Origin: Atopostipes sp963558565
GTDB lineage: Bacteria > Bacillota > Bacilli > Lactobacillales > Carnobacteriaceae_A
Direction: 5' to 3'
DNA: 64,000 nt
NCBI GenBank assembly: GCA_963558565.1
Contig: CAUWGX010000004.1
Coordinates: forward strand, 1-64,000
Shown: piece after piece, positions 43,437 to 51,661 of the stretch
Position numbering within the stretch: the first letter of the stretch is position 1
How the letters are laid out: each line of letters opens with the position of its first letter
Translations under genes and position numbers: made by a program
The notes under the pieces: generated by a model
What the model was told of the DNA's origin: nothing
The model's input: the letters and a program-made list of their open reading frames with translations, nothing else
Databases searched by the model: none

Positions 43437-44081
43437 TTAATTTTTATGATTGATCTCACGGTAAAATTCTTTGATAAATTTTTCCATAAAAAGGGTACGG
43501 CGTTCAGCTTCCTTACGACCCGCTACGGTATTCATTTGGTCTTTTAAATGAAAGAGTTTTTCGTAAAAATGATTCAAGACACTGGCGTTGTTGCGATAAT
43601 TAGCTGCCGTCAATTCAGAGGCAGTGCGGGCTTTTTCTTCAGTATAAAGTGCATCTCCTTGGCTGCCACCATAATAAAAAGCGCGGGCGATACCAATCGC
43701 ACCGATGGCATCGAGCCGATCCGCATCTTGGACGATTTGACCAACAGCATCTAAAGTTATTTTTTGTTCGAGATTTTTAGCATAAGAGAGATTTTGTATA
43801 ATAAATAAAATTTGGTCTGTTTGTTCGGAAGTGGCGCCATTGTCGCGCAATAAAGTTTCAACGGTCGCAAGGGATTGGCGACTAGCTGTCGCTAATTTTT
43901 CATCGATCGTGTCGTGTAACCAACAAGCCGCTTGCACACTTTCGATTTCTTTTTCGGTGAGGGTCGACGGACAAATTTTGCGTGCGTTTTCTTCGACGCG
44001 CAATGCATGTTGCCAGTCGTGACCGGTGGCATCTTCTTCAAGGACGGCTTTCGCAAATTCTTTAATCGGGGCTAAATCCAA
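43437..44081 (-). CDS. HD-domain phosphohydrolase
   Basis: 214 residues from a TTG at 44081, 9 bases after AGGAG. HD motifs are complete: 'GHDWQHALRV' (first His), 'CWLHDTIDE' (His-Asp) and 'DADRLDAIGAIGIARAF' (distal Asp). This is the YedJ/YfdR-like group of uncharacterised phosphohydrolases, generally thought to act on nucleotides. It is upstream of hit on the same strand with a 100-base gap. Confidence 0.85.
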   Translation of the reverse strand: MDLAPIKEFAKAVLEEDATGHDWQHALRVEENARKICPSTLTEKEIESVQAACWLHDTIDEKLATASRQSLATVETLLRDNGATSEQTDQILFIIQNLSYAKNLEQKITLDAVGQIVQDADRLDAIGAIGIARAFYYGGSQGDALYTEEKARTASELTAANYRNNASVLNHFYEKLFHLKDQMNTVAGRKEAERRTLFMEKFIKEFYREINHKN

Positions 44082-44293
44082 AACTTCACGCTCCTATAAA
44101 ATGATTATAAAAATTATACCATAATCACAACAAAAACTTCGTCTAAAAACTAATGAGAAATTTGGCCGGCGTTTATTCTAAAAGAGCAGCCCAAGAAAAA
44201 TAAGCACAACATTTTCTCCCTTTTAAGCTTTGGTGTAAAATGAAGGCACTTACTATGATTCAGTAACGAAAAAAATTAAAGGAGTGAATGTTT

Positions 44294-45154
44294 GTGACAC
44301 ACGACATGCATTATGGCGATGATTACAAAAAGCTACCGGTTTCGAGTACAACGTCCGGTGAGGGGATTGAGGTGCGACCCGATGTTTATATGTTTACAGA
44401 TCAAATTGTCAACGTCGTCTTTATTGGCAATCCTCGGCAGAAGGAATTTGTAATCGTGGACACGGGCATGCCGAAACGAGCGGAGGAAATTATCGCAGCG
44501 GCGTATGAGCGTTTTGGTGAAGGGGCGCGTGCGCAAGCGATTATTTTAACGCATGGCCATTTTGACCATGTGGGTTCCGTGATTGAATTGATTGAGGAAT
44601 GGGATGCACCTGTTTATGCGCATCCGGACGAGTTTCCTTATTTAACCGGGCATGCTTCTTACTTAGGACCTGATCCGTCGGTGGAGGGTGGCTTAGTGGC
44701 TAAAATGTCGATCATCTTCCCAACTGATCCGATTACGCTTGATGACCACTTGCAACCCTTACCTGAAGATGGCAGTGTGCCGTATTTACCGGATTTCCGC
44801 TGGTTACATGTTCCAGGCCATTCGATCGGGCAGATTGCGCTTTATCGATCGCAAGACGGGTTGCTTTTATCAGCGGATGCTTTTGTGACGACAAGACAAG
44901 AAGATTTATACCAAGTCATTACACAAAATGTAGAAATATCAGGACCCCCGCGTTATTTAACGACGGATTGGGAAGCAGCCAAAGAATCGGTTGTGAAATT
45001 ACAACAGCTTGATCCTCAATATGTCATTTCCGGGCACGGACGCCCTGTAGAAGGAGCCGAATTAAAAGAAGGATTGGACCGTTTAGTGGCTGAGTGGGAC
45101 GAGCTTGCTTTGCCGGATCACGGAAAATTTGTGAACGAAGAAGATCAAGAGTAA
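44294..45154 (+). CDS. MBL-fold metallohydrolase
   Basis: 286 residues from GTG 44294, 9 bases after AAAGGAG; an ATG two codons earlier lies too close to that site but cannot be excluded. The metallo-beta-lactamase signature 'THGHFDHVGS' is intact, with later metal ligands in 'VPGHSIGQ', 'LSADAF' and 'SGHGRP'. The overall form is that of generic thioester or lactone hydrolases, and no specific activity can be assigned. It is divergent from the HD gene and precedes ecsA by 226 bases, a gap in which I see only a possible ecsA -10 box. Confidence 0.85.
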   Translation: MTHDMHYGDDYKKLPVSSTTSGEGIEVRPDVYMFTDQIVNVVFIGNPRQKEFVIVDTGMPKRAEEIIAAAYERFGEGARAQAIILTHGHFDHVGSVIELIEEWDAPVYAHPDEFPYLTGHASYLGPDPSVEGGLVAKMSIIFPTDPITLDDHLQPLPEDGSVPYLPDFRWLHVPGHSIGQIALYRSQDGLLLSADAFVTTRQEDLYQVITQNVEISGPPRYLTTDWEAAKESVVKLQQLDPQYVISGHGRPVEGAELKEGLDRLVAEWDELALPDHGKFVNEEDQE

Positions 45155-45380
45155 GTCACAACAAGAAGGTGCGCTTACACCAAGTCCCTTTTATTCGTTT
45201 GTTTAAAAAATCTAGGCCCATTGAGGTTGAGAAATCTTGTCGTTTATCGTATCATTATCATCTTGCGTCAATGAATTCTGAAAAACATTTCAATGAAAAA
45301 AGCTTGGCTTATTTCTATCGTAGAGATGAAGAATTGTGATAAAATAAAAGGACTAGGGATGGACGAAGGATGATTCAGCA

Positions 45381-46127
45381 ATGAGTTTAAAAGTCAGTCA
45401 CTTAACAGGCGGATATACACATACACCGGTCATCAAAGATCTTTCATTTGAGGTGGCGGATGGCGAAATTGTAGGCTTAATTGGCTTAAATGGGGCCGGA
45501 AAGAGTACCACGATTAAGCATATTATGGGCTTGATGGAGCCTTTTTCTGGCGAAATTGAAGTCGATCAGCTGACCTTGAAAAAAGATCCGATTGCTTATC
45601 GGAAAAAACTTTCTTTCATCCCCGAAACTCCATTAGTTTACCGCAGTCTCACGCTGAAAGAACATTTAGAAATTACCGCGATGGCTTATGATATTCCTTG
45701 GGAAACCTTAATGAAACGCGCGCAACCTTTATTAGAACTATTTCGCCTCGAGCAGCGCTTGAATTGGTTCCCACAAGATTTTTCTAAAGGAATGCAACAA
45801 AAAGTTATGATTATCAGTGCTTTAGTTACGGATCCCGATATAATGGTGATTGATGAACCTTTTATCGGCTTGGATCCGATTGCGATTTGGGATTTTGAGC
45901 AATTATTGCTTGAAAGAAAAGCGCAGGGGAATGCGGTCTTGATGAGTACGCATGTGTTAAGAAATGCGGAAAAGATTTGCGATTCTTTTGTGATTCTAAA
46001 TGATGGGGTTGTGTTTGCGAAAGGGACAACCGCGGAACTGGCGGCACAATTTGATTTGCCAGCTTCCGATTTAGAACAAATTTATCGTTTTGTGGCCCAG
46101 GAAGAAGGGTTCCGCAATGACACTTGA
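45381..46127 (+). CDS. ecsA: ABC transporter ATPase EcsA
   Basis: 248 residues. Walker A GLNGAGKST (35-43), a signature variant 'FSKGMQQK', and Walker B 'VIDEPFIGLDP'. EcsAB affects secretion, sporulation and competence in B. subtilis; part of the effect comes from intramembrane protease control. The transported substrate is unclear. AAGGATGA precedes the ATG by 8 bases. Its last 11 bases overlap ecsB, so the two are translationally coupled. Confidence 0.95.
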   Translation: MSLKVSHLTGGYTHTPVIKDLSFEVADGEIVGLIGLNGAGKSTTIKHIMGLMEPFSGEIEVDQLTLKKDPIAYRKKLSFIPETPLVYRSLTLKEHLEITAMAYDIPWETLMKRAQPLLELFRLEQRLNWFPQDFSKGMQQKVMIISALVTDPDIMVIDEPFIGLDPIAIWDFEQLLLERKAQGNAVLMSTHVLRNAEKICDSFVILNDGVVFAKGTTAELAAQFDLPASDLEQIYRFVAQEEGFRNDT

Positions 46128-47340
46128 AGCTTTATTTAAAAAGCGCCAGTCGCTTTATTTAAAAAACATTTTAAAATATGCACGCATTATTATGAATGAC
46201 CATTTTGTTTTGATCTTATTGATTCTGTTTGGGGCAGGCGGTTTTACTTATTCGAATTATTTAGAAACGGTGACCGTCGGCATGGTGCAACCGCGTTTGT
46301 TAGTGGGTTTATTGTATTTGCTGGTGGTGTCTACCGGCCATCTGACTTTATTGTTAGAACCGGCGGATAAAGTGTTTTTACTTCCAAAAGAGCAGGCATT
46401 TAAACAAATTTTTAAAAAAGAAACGGCCAAAAGTTATAGTCAATCGCTATTTGCTGTGGCGTTGCTTGCTCTTGTTACTTTTCCTATTTTGCTGGCGACG
46501 GGTGTAGCAAGCGGCAGTGATTTTCTCTGGCTCTTGCTCGCACTTGCGGGACTTAAATGGTTGAATTTACTCACGACAATCGCGTCCTTTTTTGAAATTC
46601 CAGCAGAAAAAATTAAAAAATATCGCCGGTTGACGACCGCTTTCAAAGGGTTAGCGCTACTAAGCTTGTTATTTTTAAATTTACCTCTGACAGCGTTGGT
46701 CGTCGGTGCCGTCACGCTTTATACGATGTATCAATTTTTTACGGAAAAGATTTTCTTCCAGCACTTCTTTCAATGGGAAACGATGATTCAAGCGGAAGAA
46801 AAAAGAATGCAGCGTTTGTTGCGCTTTATTGGGCTCTTTACGAATGTGCCGAATATTGACACAAACATTAAACGCCTCTCGTGGCTCGATCCGTTGTTAG
46901 CAAAACTTTCAAAAGGACAAACCAATGCCGCTTATTATTATGTGTTACGCGTGATAGTACGCAATACGGATTATAGTTTGCTGGTGCTGCGAGCGACACT
47001 GGTCGGGGGTCTTTTACTAACAGTGACCGGCTCATGGCTGATTTCAGCAGCGCTAGTTGTCCTCTTTTTATATATGATTGGCTTCCAGCTACTCACTTTA
47101 GCGGCTGAAATTGAACGCGTCCCGCAGTTTAAGATATATCCGTTAACAACAGCTGACAAAAACAAGGCCATCTTTCAAATTATTTTTCAAATACTCATGA
47201 TCGTCAGTTTGCTACTCGGACTGGCAGCATTTCCTAGACTTGGCCTGCCTGCTTTCGGTTTATGGCCACTTGGTTTTCTCTTCAGTTATTTATTTAGTTA
47301 TTTATACGCGCCGCGGCGCTTAACAACAACAAGTGAATAA
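46117..47340 (+). CDS. ecsB: ABC transporter permease EcsB
   Basis: 407 residues from the ATG at 46117, inside the end of ecsA; the B. subtilis protein is 408. Membrane helices come in pairs in the N-terminal half (about 31-60, 68-90, 107-140) and in the C-terminal half (about 295-330, 355-400). The 'LFKKRQSLYLKNILKYARII' start is typical. It forms the membrane part of the EcsAB exporter. ecsC is not present. Confidence 0.93.
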   Translation: MTLEALFKKRQSLYLKNILKYARIIMNDHFVLILLILFGAGGFTYSNYLETVTVGMVQPRLLVGLLYLLVVSTGHLTLLLEPADKVFLLPKEQAFKQIFKKETAKSYSQSLFAVALLALVTFPILLATGVASGSDFLWLLLALAGLKWLNLLTTIASFFEIPAEKIKKYRRLTTAFKGLALLSLLFLNLPLTALVVGAVTLYTMYQFFTEKIFFQHFFQWETMIQAEEKRMQRLLRFIGLFTNVPNIDTNIKRLSWLDPLLAKLSKGQTNAAYYYVLRVIVRNTDYSLLVLRATLVGGLLLTVTGSWLISAALVVLFLYMIGFQLLTLAAEIERVPQFKIYPLTTADKNKAIFQIIFQILMIVSLLLGLAAFPRLGLPAFGLWPLGFLFSYLFSYLYAPRRLTTTSE

Positions 47341-47472
47341 AAAAGAACATACTGTCGCTTGACGGTTTTTCTTTTCGCTTATAAAATATGGAGTGTAGAG
47401 AAGAAGTGAACGGACAGGAAAAAATGAAATAAACGAATGAACAAAATATTTTATACAAAGGAACGGATAGGT

Positions 47473-48258
47473 ATGGAAATCGAACAAGAATCGGGGTGGA
47501 ATTTACATCCTATCGGTGGTGAAACGGGTAAAGCGTATATGGGGATTCGTGACGAAGAAAAAGTCTTTTTAAAGAAAAATTCGTCACCTTTTTTAGCGGC
47601 TCTCTCGCTTGAAGGAATCACACCGAGATTAATTTGGACGAAACGGACAGGGAATGGCGATGTACTCACAGCCCAAGAATGGTGTAATGGACGCACACTG
47701 GAAGAAGCGGAAATGTCTTCCAGTAATATCGCAGAGATTTTAGTTAAGCTCCATCGCTCAGACACGTTGAAACGTTTATTGTATCGGGTAGGTGGCCAAG
47801 AAGTCAGTCCGGTTGACTTACTCGCTGATTATGAAGAAGATTTAAGTAGTGATTTGGCGAATCATCCAGTTTTAGAAAAAGCTTATCATGACTTGTTACA
47901 ACGACTTCCACTGGGTTATACCGAAGAAGATATTCGGGTTTGCCACGCAGATATATCGAGTAAGAATATGTTGTTGTCGGATGAAGGTGCTTTATATATT
48001 GTCGATTGGGATACGGCTGTTTTAATGGACTATTTGTTTGATATTGGGCAGTTATTTGCCCGTTATATTGAGAAAGAAGATTGGTCGCAGTGGATCGAGA
48101 AGAATGACATGAACTTTTCCGAAAATGAATTGAATCGTGTGCGCTGGTATGCTTTTATTAATTTGTTATTTGATATTAAATATGCGCACCGAAAAGCTCG
48201 CTATCACCAGATGAATGCACTCATTTTAAAATTAAATCGCTGGTTAGGACACGAATAA
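47473..48258 (+). CDS. ytmP: YtmP-type phosphotransferase (APH/choline kinase fold)
   Basis: 261 residues from the ATG at 47473, which follows a GGATAGGT site and starts where the family starts; the frame is open 12 codons further up. The kinase-like fold shows 'VCHADISSKNMLLSD' (catalytic loop) and 'YIVDWDTA' (metal Asp). The N-terminal 'GGETGKAYMG', 'LKKNSSPFLAALSLEGI' and 'TAQEWCNGRTL' match YtmP of Bacilli, whose substrate is unknown. In many Firmicutes trmB follows directly; here it does not. It ends at a bidirectional terminator. Confidence 0.88.
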   Translation: MEIEQESGWNLHPIGGETGKAYMGIRDEEKVFLKKNSSPFLAALSLEGITPRLIWTKRTGNGDVLTAQEWCNGRTLEEAEMSSSNIAEILVKLHRSDTLKRLLYRVGGQEVSPVDLLADYEEDLSSDLANHPVLEKAYHDLLQRLPLGYTEEDIRVCHADISSKNMLLSDEGALYIVDWDTAVLMDYLFDIGQLFARYIEKEDWSQWIEKNDMNFSENELNRVRWYAFINLLFDIKYAHRKARYHQMNALILKLNRWLGHE

Positions 48259-48283
48259 CTTGAATAAATGGAATAAATAAAAG

Positions 48284-48314
48284 AAGCATGCACCTTTTGG
48301 GGCGCATGCTTTTT
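48284..48314. terminator. Bidirectional terminator
   Basis: AAGCATGC pairs with GCATGCTT around a 12-base loop with T-rich flanks. It lies between ytmP and the convergent PepSY-like gene. Confidence 0.9.
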
Positions 48315-48332
48315 AATATTTAAACGAAAATT

Positions 48333-48668
48333 TTAAACTTTATAAAGATCCATTAAAGCACCTGTATAGGCATCGGCAACAAATTCATATTGAGCGACTT
48401 GGCCTTTTTCCATTCTGGAGATTCCGCCATAATAAACTTTCGTCTCATAAGAATATTTTTTCCAAGGAACTTTTGTCATTTCAATCCATGAACCTTCAAT
48501 CGGTCCTTCTTCTCGAAATTGGTCTTTCACATTATTTAAAATCTTATCAGCGCTAACCGGTGTATTTTTATCGACTAAGAAAAAGGTTAAAGCGCCTAAA
48601 ATAAACGAGATGACCGCTCCTGTAATTGCGAGGGGCAACAGTCGTTCATTATGTTTGTTATTATTCAT
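48333..48668 (-). CDS. Small membrane-anchored PepSY-like protein
   Basis: 111 residues from the ATG at 48668, 6 bases after AAGGAGG; the frame runs further upstream but that site decides the start. One membrane helix ('LAITGAVISFILGALTFFLV', about 12-31) is followed by an extracytoplasmic domain with 'ADKILNNVKDQF' and the ending 'YEFVADAYTGALMDLYKV', which looks like a single PepSY repeat. It occupies the place of B. subtilis ytzB, next to the M42 aminopeptidase gene. PepSY domains often inhibit proteases; the target here is unknown. Confidence 0.75.
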   Translation of the reverse strand: MNNNKHNERLLPLAITGAVISFILGALTFFLVDKNTPVSADKILNNVKDQFREEGPIEGSWIEMTKVPWKKYSYETKVYYGGISRMEKGQVAQYEFVADAYTGALMDLYKV

Positions 48669-48867
48669 ATGCATCCTCCTTGCCATTTTTAAAAATGCTT
48701 TCATTGCATTGCAGACATATTTTAGCACAATTCTTTCCACTTTGTCATTTATTAAAAGGTGTTTGTAAAAATAGAAGCGGCCGTCGGTTCAATCTAGCGT
48801 ATATTTTGTGTATAATAGAAACAGATAAGAACTTTTAAAGGAGGCAATCTAGATAACTAGTACATAT

Positions 48868-49941
48868 ATGGATAATAAACGATTTGAACGAATTAAAAAA
48901 TTGACCGAAATTCAAAGTACCAGTGGATTTGAACACAATATTCGCGAAGTGATCCGAGAAGAGATCGCACCGAACGTGGATGAAATTCAACAAGACGGCC
49001 TCGGAGGCATCTTCGGCCTGCGCCAAGCAGCGACGGCAGAAGCTCCGACAGTGATGATTGCAGCGCATATGGATGAGATTGGCTTTATGTTGTCTGCTAT
49101 CACGGATGAAGGTTTTTTCCGCGTGATTCCTTTAGGCGGATGGAATCCACAAGTGGTGTCGGCTCAACGGTTTACGCTTCAAACCCGGCAAGGGGAATAT
49201 CCGGTCGTTTCTTCTTCGATTCCACCGCATTTACTGCGTGGGAAAGAAAAGAAATCGCAAAAAGTTACAGATATTTTATTTGACGGCGGTTTTGCTACGA
49301 AAGAAGAAGCGGAAGCATACGGCGTTCGTCCCGGTGACACGATTGTGCCAGATGTCGAAACGATTAAAATGGCGAACGGCAAAACTATTTTAGGAAAAGC
49401 CTGGGATAACCGATACGGAGTCGCCGCTGTGATCGAAGCTTTACATGACTTAAAAGATGAAGCATTACCGAACCATCTCGTCGCCGGCGCCAATGTCCAA
49501 GAAGAAGTGGGCTTGCGCGGGACAAAAGGAGCGGTCCGTAAATTTGATCCCGATGTTTTCTTTGCGGTGGATTGTTCGCCAGCGGATGATGTGTATGGCG
49601 GCGCGGATGCCTTTGGTAAACTGGGCGAAGGAACCTTGATTCGGATTCAGGATCCAGGCTTTATCATGTCCAAAGAAATGCGTGAATTTATGTTAGATAC
49701 GGCCGAGACGCACAATATTCCTTATCAATATTTTGTGTCCAAAGGCGGTACCGATGCGGTAGCTGCGCACCAATTAAATGAAGGTATTCCGAGCGGTGTC
49801 ATCGGCATGTGCGCGCGTTATATTCACACGCACCAAACGCTATTCCATATTGAGGATTATGAAGCCGCGTTGGAAATGGTAAAACAAGTGATTTTAAGTT
49901 TAGATCAAAGTACAGTGGACACGATTCGTCCAAAAAATTAA
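48868..49941 (+). CDS. pepA: M42 family glutamyl/deblocking aminopeptidase
   Basis: 357 residues from the ATG at 48868. Metal ligands of the M42 family are in place: His67-x-Asp69 in 'AAHMDEIGF', Asp180 in 'WDNRYG', Glu212-Glu213 in 'QEEVGLRG', an aspartate in 'FAVDCSP' and a late histidine in 'YIHTHQ'. It trims acidic residues from peptides as a large cytosolic oligomer. The start is odd: the perfect AAAGGAGG site is 23 bases from the ATG, while an in-frame ATA at 48853 lies 8 bases from it. A TATAAT at about 48811 is the likely -10 box. Confidence 0.93.
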   Translation: MDNKRFERIKKLTEIQSTSGFEHNIREVIREEIAPNVDEIQQDGLGGIFGLRQAATAEAPTVMIAAHMDEIGFMLSAITDEGFFRVIPLGGWNPQVVSAQRFTLQTRQGEYPVVSSSIPPHLLRGKEKKSQKVTDILFDGGFATKEEAEAYGVRPGDTIVPDVETIKMANGKTILGKAWDNRYGVAAVIEALHDLKDEALPNHLVAGANVQEEVGLRGTKGAVRKFDPDVFFAVDCSPADDVYGGADAFGKLGEGTLIRIQDPGFIMSKEMREFMLDTAETHNIPYQYFVSKGGTDAVAAHQLNEGIPSGVIGMCARYIHTHQTLFHIEDYEAALEMVKQVILSLDQSTVDTIRPKN

Positions 49942-49959
49942 TGAAAAAGAGGGTATAGG

Positions 49960-50574
49960 ATGTTAGTTGCAAGTTATAATAATCAAGCATTTTCTGACTT
50001 ATTGGTGGTGCTTTTAAAAGACGCCAAAGCAGAAGAACAAAATTATGAAAGAAAAGGCGATATTACAAAACTCGTCGAGGAAGCTTCCGGTAAAACTGTC
50101 GGCTTCAACTTCTTTAACGTTTCGCAATGGTTAGAGATTGAAGGCGAAGGTCCGGTCACGCTTTCGGAAGAACAAGTAGCGACTTTAAACGAAGCTTTAG
50201 AAAACGAAGGCTTTGAAGGGGAACTCGTCGCAGATACAGCGCCTAAATTTGTAGTCGGTTATGTGGAAGAATGTGTGCCGCATGAAGATTCCGACCATTT
50301 ATCAGTAACGCAAACAAAAGTCGATAACGATGAAGTCCTACAAATTGTTTGTGGAGCTTCTAATATCGCACAAGGACAAAAAGTCGTCGTTGCGAAGCCA
50401 GGAGCGGTAATGCCCGACGGTTTAGTGATCTGGCCGGGTGAGTTGCGCGGAGTAGCCAGCCACGGCATGATTTCTTCTGCGAGTGAGTTAGGAGTAGAAG
50501 TTCCGCCTGAAAAACAAGCAGGTATTCTTGTTCTGGAAGATGAAGCCGAAGTCGGCGCAGCTTTCGAAGTTTAA
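49960..50574 (+). CDS. ytpR: YtpR family tRNA-binding domain protein
   Basis: 204 residues. The C-terminal half (about 95-204) is an EMAP/Trbp111-like OB fold resembling the N-terminal part of the PheT subunit: 'VGYVEECVPHEDSDHLSVTQ', 'IVCGASNIAQGQKVVVAKPG' and 'SHGMISSASELG'. The N-terminal half belongs to the DUF4479 type. The biological role is unsettled. It follows pepA by 18 bases and probably shares its transcript. Confidence 0.92.
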   Translation: MLVASYNNQAFSDLLVVLLKDAKAEEQNYERKGDITKLVEEASGKTVGFNFFNVSQWLEIEGEGPVTLSEEQVATLNEALENEGFEGELVADTAPKFVVGYVEECVPHEDSDHLSVTQTKVDNDEVLQIVCGASNIAQGQKVVVAKPGAVMPDGLVIWPGELRGVASHGMISSASELGVEVPPEKQAGILVLEDEAEVGAAFEV

Positions 50575-50607
50575 TTTATAAAATTTTAAAAGAAAGGAGG
50601 AGTTTCA

Positions 50608-51261
50608 ATGAAAAATTATGATGGACCGAGCTTTTATAAAAAAGATCATCCGAAGTTGAGACCCATTAAAAAACAGCAGAATCGGTTTGAACAGGCGCAT
50701 AAAAGAAGCATGCCGAACCAAGTGCGCACCCGAGAGGATCTTAAAAAAGAAGCGTTCGACTACATGGAAACTCCTTCTATAAAGCCAAAACCTGAAAATT
50801 ATTCATTTCGAAGCAAAGAGATTCCGAAAAGCTTGCAGTATTTAGAAGGTTGGCAAAAAACGAAGAAGAATTATCAGTTAATTGAAGCGATCGAAGCGCG
50901 CTTAGAGAAAGAAAAGAGCTCGTATTTATTGTTTGACGGTTATTTAGCGGAGGAAGAGTCAACGGAAAACACCGCTGAGGGATCAGAGAAACAAGCAGAG
51001 CCTATAAAGAAAGAGCCTGTGCAAGAAGAACGATCCCGCAAAGACGCTGTCCCTAAACAAAAAAGACGGTCTGAAGCGACGAAACAAACGTCAACGAACG
51101 CGCAGAAGAAAGCGGAGCAAGTCAAAGAGAAGCTGACTGCTACCGCTGCGAAACCGACCAGTGGTTTACACCGTTCACTCTCTAAAATCATCGCAGAAGA
51201 CCAAGAAGCGATGCAAAATGGGAAAAATAATTTAAATAGTTTATTTTCAGAAGATCGTTAA
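50608..51261 (+). CDS. Unidentified charged protein at the SftA (YtpS) position
   Basis: 217 residues with AAAGGAGGAG before the ATG. It is hydrophilic: a basic N-terminal half ('YDGPSFYKKDHPKLRPIKK'), a central 'SFRSKEIPKSLQYLEGW' segment, then Glu/Lys/Ala-rich low-complexity sequence and a C-terminal 'GLHRSLSKIIAEDQEAM'. There is no membrane helix and no nucleotide-binding motif. In Bacilli the gene between ytpR and murC encodes the DNA translocase SftA, and the start is reminiscent of translocase N-termini from memory, but the motor domain is absent. It could be a decayed or domain-stripped form, or an unrelated protein. Confidence 0.65.
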   Translation: MKNYDGPSFYKKDHPKLRPIKKQQNRFEQAHKRSMPNQVRTREDLKKEAFDYMETPSIKPKPENYSFRSKEIPKSLQYLEGWQKTKKNYQLIEAIEARLEKEKSSYLLFDGYLAEEESTENTAEGSEKQAEPIKKEPVQEERSRKDAVPKQKRRSEATKQTSTNAQKKAEQVKEKLTATAAKPTSGLHRSLSKIIAEDQEAMQNGKNNLNSLFSEDR

Positions 51262-51322
51262 TTTTTTAAAAATTGTGAGCGTCTGAGTCGCAATTTGCAC
51301 GAAGGGTTGCTATAATATAGTT

Positions 51323-51525
51323 GAAGAAAGAGAGTAACGATTGACCCCTTAAATAAGTGTTCAGCTTCTCGAAAGGATGAATGGTAGGTTTGGGCAGGAC
51401 GATGACTTCAGATCGCTTGAACTCATTGGACAAACTCTACGCAGTCACTCGAGTAGGGAAGGCAATCGAATAAGGTACAAAGCAGGGAGGCTCATCCGCA
51501 ATAGAGGGTGAGCCTTCTTGTTTTT
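51323..51525 (+). ncRNA. Structured small RNA, candidate 6S-like RNA
   Basis: A TATAAT box (51311-51316) starts a 200-base non-coding stretch that ends in a Rho-independent terminator (GGCTCA 51489-51494 with TGAGCC 51509-51514, then TTCTTGTTTTT). Between them a rod of nested helices can form: CGATTG 51338-51343 with CAATCG 51463-51468, CCCT 51346-51349 with AGGG 51455-51458, CTCGA 51368-51372 with TCGAG 51449-51453, GTAG-GTTTG 51384-51392 with CAAAC-T-CTAC 51431-51440, and CGAT/ATCG at the tip. A long rod with a central bubble is the shape of 6S RNA. No open frame with a binding site is present. The RNA gene is likely; the 6S identity is inference. Confidence 0.6.
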
Positions 51526-51661
51526 GTGTTGCGGTTGTTGATACATAAAAAAATATCTCTTTGAAATGAGAACAACTAGCAATTCCATCGTATTTGCTTT
51601 ATGATTAATAATCGAGAATAAATATTAAAAATTAAATCTAAAACCAATATGGAGGAAGACA

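Noticed and set aside
45094..45339. Open frame between the MBL gene and ecsA
   Set aside because: It overlaps the end of the MBL gene out of frame, is basic and of unlikely composition, and has no binding site.
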